From: Bacteroidota bacterium
Lineage (GTDB): Bacteria; Bacteroidota; Bacteroidia; Chitinophagales; LD1
Length of the DNA: 19,513 bases
Reading direction: 5' to 3'
Assembly: GCA_018267435.1 (NCBI GenBank)
Contig: JAFDYM010000224.1
Coordinates: forward strand, 1-19,513
Shown: one piece after another, positions 14,291 through 19,513 of the stretch
How the letters are laid out: each line of letters begins with the position of its first letter
How positions within the stretch are numbered: the first letter of the stretch is position 1
Made by a program: the position numbers and the translations under genes
Notes under the pieces: generated by a model
Database searches by the model: none
What the model saw: only the letters and a program-made list of their open reading frames with translations
Told to the model about the DNA's origin: nothing

Positions 14291-15883
14291 TTACATACGG
14301 AATACCCCAAACCCTTGCGCGCCTTCAAATGCTGTATTGTGTATTATATCTAAACACAGTTTTAAGTAATTACGTGTATCGCGCGGGTCTATTACGCCAT
14401 CATCCCATAGCTGACCGCTGGCATACCAAGCATTGCTTTGCTTCTCGGCTTCTTTTACCATATAGGCACTTACAGCTTTGCCCTGTTCCTCATCGTAAGC
14501 TATGCCGCTTTTCTCTGCTGCTTGTCGCCCTATTATTTGCATTACGCCTGCTAGTTGGTCTGGACCCATTACCGCTATGCGCGAGTTAGGGTACGTAAAC
14601 AAAAAGCGTGGCTTATACGCCCTGCCGCACATGGCGTAGTTGCCCGCGCCATAGCTGGCACCTGTTATAATGGTAATGGCTGGCACAGTGCTATTGCTTA
14701 CTGCATTTATCAATTTCGCGCCGTGCTTTATGATGCCTTCTTCTTCATACTTCTTGCCCACCATAAAGCCCGTTATGTTTTGCAGAAACAGCAGCGGGGT
14801 GTTATTCTGATTGCATAGCTGTATAAACTGTGCGCCCTTGTTGGCAGCATCGGGTAGCAGCACGCCGTTGTTGGCCAGTATGCCTATGCGGTAGCCGTTG
14901 ATGCTAGCATAACCCGTAATAAGCGTATTGCCAAATAGCGGTTTAAACTCCGAAAACTCCGAACCATCTACTATACGTGCTATCAGTTCGCGCTGGTCGA
15001 ACGGTATGCGCACATCGGCAGATACGATGCCAAGAATTTCTTCGGGGTCGTATAGCGGATCTTCTACTTGTTTATGCTTCGCCTCGAAAGGAGTTTTGAT
15101 ATTCTCTAATATTTCGCGTGCTATGCGTATGCCGTCCATTTCATCTTCGGCCATATAGTCGCTTACGCCAGATATAGAACTGTGCATTTTAGCGCCGCCC
15201 AAACTCTCTTCATCAGTTACTTCGTTAGTTGCCATTTTTACCAATGGCGGTCCGGCCAAAAATACCTTCGCTTCGTCCTTCACAAATATGGCATAGTCGC
15301 TCATGCCAGGTATGTAGGCACCACCTGCAGTACTGCTACCGAACACAATCGATATAGTTGGAATACCTGCCTTGCTGCGCCTTGTTATCTCTCTAAAATT
15401 AGTACCACCATAGTTGAATATCTTGGCTTGATCGGGCAGGTTAGCGCCTGCGCTTTCTACTAGATTTATTACAGGCAGTTCGTTCTCTAAAGCTATCTCG
15501 CTTATGCGTAGCCCTTTTTGCAAAGTAGCATAGTCGATAGCGCCGCCTTTAATAGTGCCGATGTTGCTGTTCAGCATACATAGCCTGCCGCTTACAAAGC
15601 CTATGCCTGTTACTATCGTTCCACCTGCACCGAAGCCGTCCATTCCCCAGCCCGCTATAGGCAGCAGTTCCATAAATGGCGAGTCGATATCCAACAGCAT
15701 TTCTATGCGCTCGCGCGCTAGCATCTTGCCTTGTTTTTTTGTGCGCTCCAGGTATTTGGCTTCGCCTTGAAACAGGGCCTCCTGCATCTTGGCTTCCAGT
15801 TCCTTCACCTTGCCCTGCATCAATTCATAATTGCTGCGGTAGCTCTCGCTCTGGCGGTTTATTTTGGTGTTATATACACTCAT
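14291..15883 (-). CDS. Acyl-CoA carboxylase beta subunit (carboxyltransferase), MCC/AccD2-like
   Basis: This subunit transfers CO2 from biotin to an acyl-CoA, as in methylcrotonyl- or propionyl-CoA carboxylase. The 530 residues have full family length with two crotonase-fold halves. The N-terminal half has LVESAGANLP (141-150), GSSTAGGAYIPGMSDYA (182-198) and FLAGPPLVKMAT (208-219). The C-terminal half has LFLQNITGFMVGKKYE (365-380), GASYGAGNYAMCGRAY (408-423) and MGPDQLAGVM (439-448). GFMVGKKYE and GNYAMCGRAY favour methylcrotonyl-type substrates, while the LVESAGANLP and IPGMSD segments also recall, from memory, mycobacterial AccD2, whose substrate is not settled. It is the first gene of the operon; its partner alpha subunit follows after 73 bases. 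It ends in TAA. Confidence 0.92.
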   Translation of the reverse strand: MSVYNTKINRQSESYRSNYELMQGKVKELEAKMQEALFQGEAKYLERTKKQGKMLARERIEMLLDIDSPFMELLPIAGWGMDGFGAGGTIVTGIGFVSGRLCMLNSNIGTIKGGAIDYATLQKGLRISEIALENELPVINLVESAGANLPDQAKIFNYGGTNFREITRRSKAGIPTISIVFGSSTAGGAYIPGMSDYAIFVKDEAKVFLAGPPLVKMATNEVTDEESLGGAKMHSSISGVSDYMAEDEMDGIRIAREILENIKTPFEAKHKQVEDPLYDPEEILGIVSADVRIPFDQRELIARIVDGSEFSEFKPLFGNTLITGYASINGYRIGILANNGVLLPDAANKGAQFIQLCNQNNTPLLFLQNITGFMVGKKYEEEGIIKHGAKLINAVSNSTVPAITIITGASYGAGNYAMCGRAYKPRFLFTYPNSRIAVMGPDQLAGVMQIIGRQAAEKSGIAYDEEQGKAVSAYMVKEAEKQSNAWYASGQLWDDGVIDPRDTRNYLKLCLDIIHNTAFEGAQGFGVFRM

Positions 15884-15937
15884 ACGTAGGGGGTTAAAGT
15901 GAACCTACAAAGAAGGTTTAACAAATACAAATGCTTC

Positions 15938-16011
15938 ACAACAGATTGAACAGATAAAGCAGATTAAATACAATTCGGCTTTCAATCTATTTAATCCGAT
16001 AAATCTGTTGT
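15938..16011. repeat. 74-base imperfect palindrome in the divergent gap before the GH1 gene
   Basis: Outer arms ACAACAGATT (15938-15947) and AATCTGTTGT (16002-16011) are perfectly complementary, as are inner arms GATTAAATA (15962-15970) and TATTTAATC (15988-15996). The left arm also repeats CAGATT-like words about every 9-10 bases. It lies between the operon start (15883) and the GH1 start (16101), the region that must hold both promoters. I found no convincing TAnnTTTG box for either gene in this gap. Confidence 0.65.
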
Positions 16012-16100
16012 TATATATGGTCGTGTTAGCGCGAAATAAATTTTGCTCTGCATAGAAATTTAGCTACGTTCACGTATTCAGTAAATTACACCTTACACCC

Positions 16101-17531
16101 ATGACCAGAGAAGAATGGCTACGCCTATCGGCGATACTTGGCGCAGGCGCTATGATACCTAATGAACTTCACGCAGCATTTGCCGATGGCGAAATAAAAC
16201 GAAGCGATTTTGGCAAAGATTTTCTTTGGGGTACGGCTACAGCAGCTTATCAAATAGAAGGTGCATGGAACGTGGACGGCAAAAGCCCAAGCGTGTGGGA
16301 CCACATGGCACACAAGCGCCCGGGCAAAATAAAGACCCGCGAGAACGGTGACATAGCTTGCGATTTCTACCATAGATATGAGCAAGATATTGAACTGATG
16401 AAGAAGATGGGTATTCCTATTTTCAGGTTCTCGTTGGCATGGACGAGGATACTGCCTGACGGTACCGGCAAGGTAAACCAAGCGGGCATCGACTTCTACA
16501 ACAAAGTAATAGACAAGTGTATAAAAGAAGGCGTAGAGCCTTGGATAACCTGCTACCATTGGGACCTACCGCAGACCCTAGAAGACAAAGGCGGCTGGAG
16601 CAACCGCGATAGTATACAATGGTTTGAAGAATTTGTAGATGTATCTACCAAAGCATTTGGCGATAGGGTGAAGAACTGGATGGTATTTAACGAGCCGATG
16701 GCATTTACCATGTTGGGCTATATGTTAGGCTGGCATGCACCGGGCAAGGTTAACTTCAAGAAGTTTTATAAATCTGTACACCACGTAACCATGAGCCACG
16801 GCGCGGGTGGCAGGGTAATACGCAAAAACGTGAAGAACGCCAACGTGGGCACTACCTTCTCGTGCAGCTCGGTAGAAACATTGAAGCACAACAAGGCAAA
16901 CGATAAGGCCGTAACACGTGCTGATGTAATGATCAACCGTTTGTTTGTAGAGCCGATATTAGGTATGGGTTACCCTGTAAAAGATTTGCCAGCGTTGAAG
17001 CACGTCATCAAACACATGCAGCCTGGTGATGAAGAGAAAATGAAATTCGACTTCGACTTTATAGGCGTGCAGAACTACACACGTATAGTGGTAAAGAGTT
17101 TGTTGTTAGTGCCTATGATAGGTGCCATAAACGTTGCACCGAAGAAGTTGGGACATGATATTACAGAGATGAATTGGGAAGTGTACCCAGAGGGCATCTA
17201 CAAGGTGATAAAGAAATTTGCAGCATACCCGAACATACCTAAGCTGATTGTAACCGAGAACGGGGCAGCGTTTAAAGACGAACTGGTGAACGGTGAGATA
17301 AACGATACCAAGCGCGTACAATTTTTAAAAGATTACCTGGGCCAAGTGCTGAAGGCGAAGAAAGAAGGTGTAAACCTTGGCGGCTACTTTATATGGAGCT
17401 TCCTCGACAACTTTGAGTGGGCCGAAGGCTACCGTCCGCGCTTTGGCATAGTAGGCGTTGACTTTGCTACGCAGCAGCGCATCGTAAAAGCTAGTGGAAA
17501 ATGGTATTCAGAATTTCTTGCAGGCAAGTAA
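16101..17531 (+). CDS. GH1 beta-glucosidase (family 1 glycoside hydrolase)
   Basis: Family 1 enzymes are retaining beta-glycosidases acting on cellobiose-like or aryl beta-glucosides. The 476 residues form one full catalytic domain from about residue 36. The acid/base Glu198 is in FNEPMAF and the nucleophile Glu386 in IVTENGAAF. Sugar-binding residues are Gln51 (in AAYQIEGAW), His153-Trp154 (in CYHWDLPQTL), Asn197 and Glu439-Trp440 (in DNFEWAEGY). About 35 residues precede the domain: MTREEWLRLSAILGAGAMIP resembles a Tat leader (RRxFLxLS) but the twin arginine reads Arg-Glu and the hydrophobic stretch is short. Export is therefore doubtful and the signal may have decayed. No other in-frame ATG lies just upstream. 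It is divergent from the acyl-CoA operon and appears monocistronic. It ends in TAA. Confidence 0.95.
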   Translation: MTREEWLRLSAILGAGAMIPNELHAAFADGEIKRSDFGKDFLWGTATAAYQIEGAWNVDGKSPSVWDHMAHKRPGKIKTRENGDIACDFYHRYEQDIELMKKMGIPIFRFSLAWTRILPDGTGKVNQAGIDFYNKVIDKCIKEGVEPWITCYHWDLPQTLEDKGGWSNRDSIQWFEEFVDVSTKAFGDRVKNWMVFNEPMAFTMLGYMLGWHAPGKVNFKKFYKSVHHVTMSHGAGGRVIRKNVKNANVGTTFSCSSVETLKHNKANDKAVTRADVMINRLFVEPILGMGYPVKDLPALKHVIKHMQPGDEEKMKFDFDFIGVQNYTRIVVKSLLLVPMIGAINVAPKKLGHDITEMNWEVYPEGIYKVIKKFAAYPNIPKLIVTENGAAFKDELVNGEINDTKRVQFLKDYLGQVLKAKKEGVNLGGYFIWSFLDNFEWAEGYRPRFGIVGVDFATQQRIVKASGKWYSEFLAGK

Positions 17532-17631
17532 TATAATGAGGAAGGCATACGTCTTGTATTACTAGTTTACCATTCTTACATATCGGTCTTAAATGGCCAT
17601 GCTATCATTATCGAAAATTTCTGAAGGACTG

Positions 17632-17675
17632 TGCTTTAATACGAAATAGTTAAATTTCATTACAAAGCATATTTT
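17632..17675 (+). terminator. Possible AT-rich terminator downstream of the GH1 gene
   Basis: TGCTTTAATACGAAAT (17632-17647) pairs imperfectly with ATTTCATTACAAAGCA (17654-17669), 12 of 16 positions matching, and is followed by TATTTTTAATC. It lies ~100 bases past the GH1 stop, so it could end that transcript. Its low GC content and mismatches make it uncertain. The remainder of the 212-base gap (17532-17743) is AT-rich with no frame or clear promoter. Confidence 0.35.
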
Positions 17676-17743
17676 TAATCAGATACACTAAAAATATTAG
17701 CAAGTCGCGCATATATTAGCATCTTAAATCATCACTTTAAACC

Positions 17744-18859
17744 ATGCGCAACCTTTTAATAATCGTACTACTACTTCAGTCGTTCGCAAGCGTATCGCAA
17801 ATAAGCATGCGCCAATTACCAGGTTCAGAACCGACTAGCACAAAACCCGTTGGCTACGATAGCGTACTTGCAGTAGTAGAAAATGTTAACCCTCAAAAGT
17901 ATGTAGGGCAAGAAATATACTTTCTGCCTAAGCAACTAAGTGGCGAGCCTACTGGGGCTGCTGGCTATAAAAACATATTTTCTGAGTTACCTAAACCTGG
18001 CTACCCTCCACAAACTGAAGAAAACACGTATAAATTAGTTTTAGATGAAAATGAGGTAAAAACAAATTATACTGCTGTAGCAGGTAAATACTTTAAAGTA
18101 CTAGAGGTAATTGACAAGTCGAACCTGTATAAAACCCAAGGAGGCGGCATTTTCCTTAAGTTAGAAAGCAAAGAAAACAAGGATATATTCTATTTACAAG
18201 CAAAAGATTACGATGACCGTAGTCAATGGCCATACTGCGAATATATAATAGCTGGCGCATTTGCTAAACTGCAACAACTATTCCTAAACAATACCATTTA
18301 TGTAAAAGCCGACAACATACCTGCTAAAAAAGACCTTAACAAGAATGAATGGGTTAAGCTAGAGGTAGGCGATAAATGGCTATGTACCGATGTAACACTT
18401 ACCCCAGATGGAGCACCATCTAGATATCTGCCCACTTTGTTTCTTAAGAACGACCGTGGCAACGAGATAGCATACAAGCTAGATGCTACAATAAACATAG
18501 CTGCATTAAAAAATCGATTCTTAACCCAAGAGGAAAAAGATGTATTGGAACGTCAAAAAGCAACCAACGACAGCATTAACGCCATAAAAGACAAAGAGCT
18601 TGCGGCCCGAACCGCTAAACGCCTAGCAGAAGATAAGGCTGCGTACATTAAGCAGTATGGAGAGAAGAACGGCACCTTAATAGCAAATGGACAAGTGGCA
18701 ATAGGTATGAATAAAGAAATGTGTGTGGCTGCTTGGGGCCGACCAACTACTGTTAACACCACTACTACTGCCAATGGCACGCGCGACCAATACGTATACC
18801 GAGATACAAATTCGTATCTATACTTCGAGAACGGTAAACTAGTTACCATACAAAAATAA
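17744..18859 (+). CDS. Secreted protein of unknown function with BamE/SmpA-like C-terminus
   Basis: I do not recognise the family. The 371 residues start with a Sec signal peptide (MRNLLIIVLLLQSFASVSQ, cleavage near residue 19; no lipobox Cys). Residues ~35-250 are beta-rich and probably contain two related modules: YVGQEIYFLPK (53-63), YKLVLDENEV and YFKVLEVIDK in the first; EWVKLEVGDKWLCTDV and GNEIAYKLDA later. A charged helix follows (262-305, rich in Lys/Glu/Ala). Residues 313-370 read IANGQVAIGMNKEMCVAAWG, then a short spacer, then DQYVYRD and YLYFENGKLVTIQ. A conserved-looking GM...W-G-x-P turn followed by a strand pair that ends in F-E-N-G-K is typical of SmpA/OmlA (BamE)-like or DUF2845-like domains. 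The next gene starts one base after its TAA. Confidence 0.7.
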   Translation: MRNLLIIVLLLQSFASVSQISMRQLPGSEPTSTKPVGYDSVLAVVENVNPQKYVGQEIYFLPKQLSGEPTGAAGYKNIFSELPKPGYPPQTEENTYKLVLDENEVKTNYTAVAGKYFKVLEVIDKSNLYKTQGGGIFLKLESKENKDIFYLQAKDYDDRSQWPYCEYIIAGAFAKLQQLFLNNTIYVKADNIPAKKDLNKNEWVKLEVGDKWLCTDVTLTPDGAPSRYLPTLFLKNDRGNEIAYKLDATINIAALKNRFLTQEEKDVLERQKATNDSINAIKDKELAARTAKRLAEDKAAYIKQYGEKNGTLIANGQVAIGMNKEMCVAAWGRPTTVNTTTTANGTRDQYVYRDTNSYLYFENGKLVTIQK

Positions 18860-18860
18860 C

Positions 18861-19513
18861 ATGCAGCACAAATTCGCTACTACAAATGGAATACAATTAC
18901 ACTACGTAGAAGAAGGCAGTGGCGAGCTTGTGATATTACTGCATGGCTTTCCCGAATACTGGTATAGCTGGCGCAACCAAATACCTGTGCTAAGCAAAAC
19001 ACACCGTGTAGTAGCGGTAGATATGCGCGGCTTTAACCTTAGCGATAAGCCGCAAGATATAGCAGCCTATAGCATGGATAAGCTAGCCAAGGACATAGCT
19101 GACCTTATACCTGCGCTTGGCGAAGAAAAAGCGATATTAATAGGCCACGACTGGGGTGCAGGTGTAGCTTGGGCTACAGCCATATTATACCCTGAGCGCA
19201 TCAATAAACTAGGCATCATCAACGTGCCACACCCTTATGAGATGCAGAAGGCATTGAAGGGCGGCAACATCAGTCAGCTACTAAAAAGCTACTATATATT
19301 TCTATTCCAAATACCGCGCTTGCCAGAGTATCTGTTGGGTAAAGATTTGAAGGGCTTCTTTAAGAAGACTTTCAAAAGTATGAGTCCACATAAGACAGAA
19401 GTGAGCGATGAAGTAGCTGGTCAATACGCTGAGGCATATAGCCAACCCGGCGCATTAACAGGTGCACTGAACTACTACCGCGCCATGCTACGCTACCGCA
19501 AGGCACTGCCAAA
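18861..19513 (+). CDS. Alpha/beta hydrolase, epoxide-hydrolase type (3' end outside window)
   Basis: The ATG at 18861 follows the previous stop by one base, suggesting translational coupling, and the frame stays open to the window edge (217 codons visible). The sequence has the oxyanion motif HGFPEYWYSW (28-37), where HGxP is a hallmark of epoxide hydrolases, the strand VVAVDMRGF, and the nucleophile elbow IGHDWGAGV with Asp97 as probable nucleophile. An Asp nucleophile sets it apart from lipases and esterases (Ser) and points to soluble epoxide hydrolase or haloalkane dehalogenase chemistry; HGFPE favours the former. A lid region begins near residue 125. The His and second acid of the triad lie beyond the window, so the activity cannot be confirmed. 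Confidence 0.88.
   Translation, partial: MQHKFATTNGIQLHYVEEGSGELVILLHGFPEYWYSWRNQIPVLSKTHRVVAVDMRGFNLSDKPQDIAAYSMDKLAKDIADLIPALGEEKAILIGHDWGAGVAWATAILYPERINKLGIINVPHPYEMQKALKGGNISQLLKSYYIFLFQIPRLPEYLLGKDLKGFFKKTFKSMSPHKTEVSDEVAGQYAEAYSQPGALTGALNYYRAMLRYRKALP

Noticed and set aside
9117..15883. Naming the operon genes liuA, liuB, liuC and liuD
   Set aside because: HMG-CoA lyase is absent from the operon, the crotonase lacks one catalytic Glu and a BKACE is present, so specific leucine-pathway symbols would overstate what the sequence shows.
1..19513. Reassignment of TGA as a sense codon
   Set aside because: All large genes remain open without reading TGA, and tryptophan is encoded by TGG, so absence of TGA stops is a usage bias at most.

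Overview
The window looks like chromosomal DNA of a Bacteroidota bacterium, most likely a Chitinophagales/Sphingobacteriales-type organism; the genus cannot be told from the sequence. The lineage call rests on a Bacteroidota-style DUF4175 membrane/coiled-coil protein, weak or absent Shine-Dalgarno sequences, at least one perfect TAnnTTTG -7 box, and palindromic intergenic repeats of the kind common in this phylum. Codon use is rich in ATA and CTA. None of the 13 visible stop codons is TGA (7 TAG, 6 TAA). I see no rRNA, tRNA, CRISPR array, transposase or phage gene.

Layout. (1) Positions 1-2589: the 3' end of RNase III (rnc, +) converges on clpX and clpP (-), with a shared bidirectional terminator; the clpP start is ambiguous. 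(2) Positions 2590-5314: a DUF389 membrane protein and an exported VWA-domain protein, both + and 4 bases apart. (3) Positions 5311-8685: a 1124-aa DUF4175-like membrane protein (-), whose stop shares the bases CTAG with the VWA gene's stop. (4) Positions 8686-9116: a non-coding gap with a cluster of hairpins and palindromes, then the terminator of the next operon. (5) Positions 9117-15883: a five-gene leftward operon, in transcription order carboxyltransferase, biotin carboxylase/BCCP, crotonase, BKACE (DUF849) and acyl-CoA dehydrogenase. (6) Positions 16101-17531: a GH1 beta-glucosidase (+). (7) Positions 17744-19513: a secreted protein of unknown function, then one base later an epoxide-hydrolase-type alpha/beta hydrolase cut off by the window end.

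How the genes work together. ClpX and ClpP form the ATP-dependent ClpXP protease. The 9117-15883 operon has the logic of leucine/isovalerate breakdown: acyl-CoA dehydrogenase, then a biotin-dependent enoyl-CoA carboxylase, then a hydratase. However, the HMG-CoA lyase expected at the end is absent from the operon and a beta-keto acid cleavage enzyme is present instead. The crotonase lacks one catalytic Glu and the BKACE lacks a Glu I recall from the Kce active site. The operon therefore either runs a variant of the leucine pathway or degrades another, undescribed acyl-CoA. Its intergenic gaps carry related repeat modules and imperfect palindromes. This operon and the gap at 8686-9116 are the best places to look for something new.
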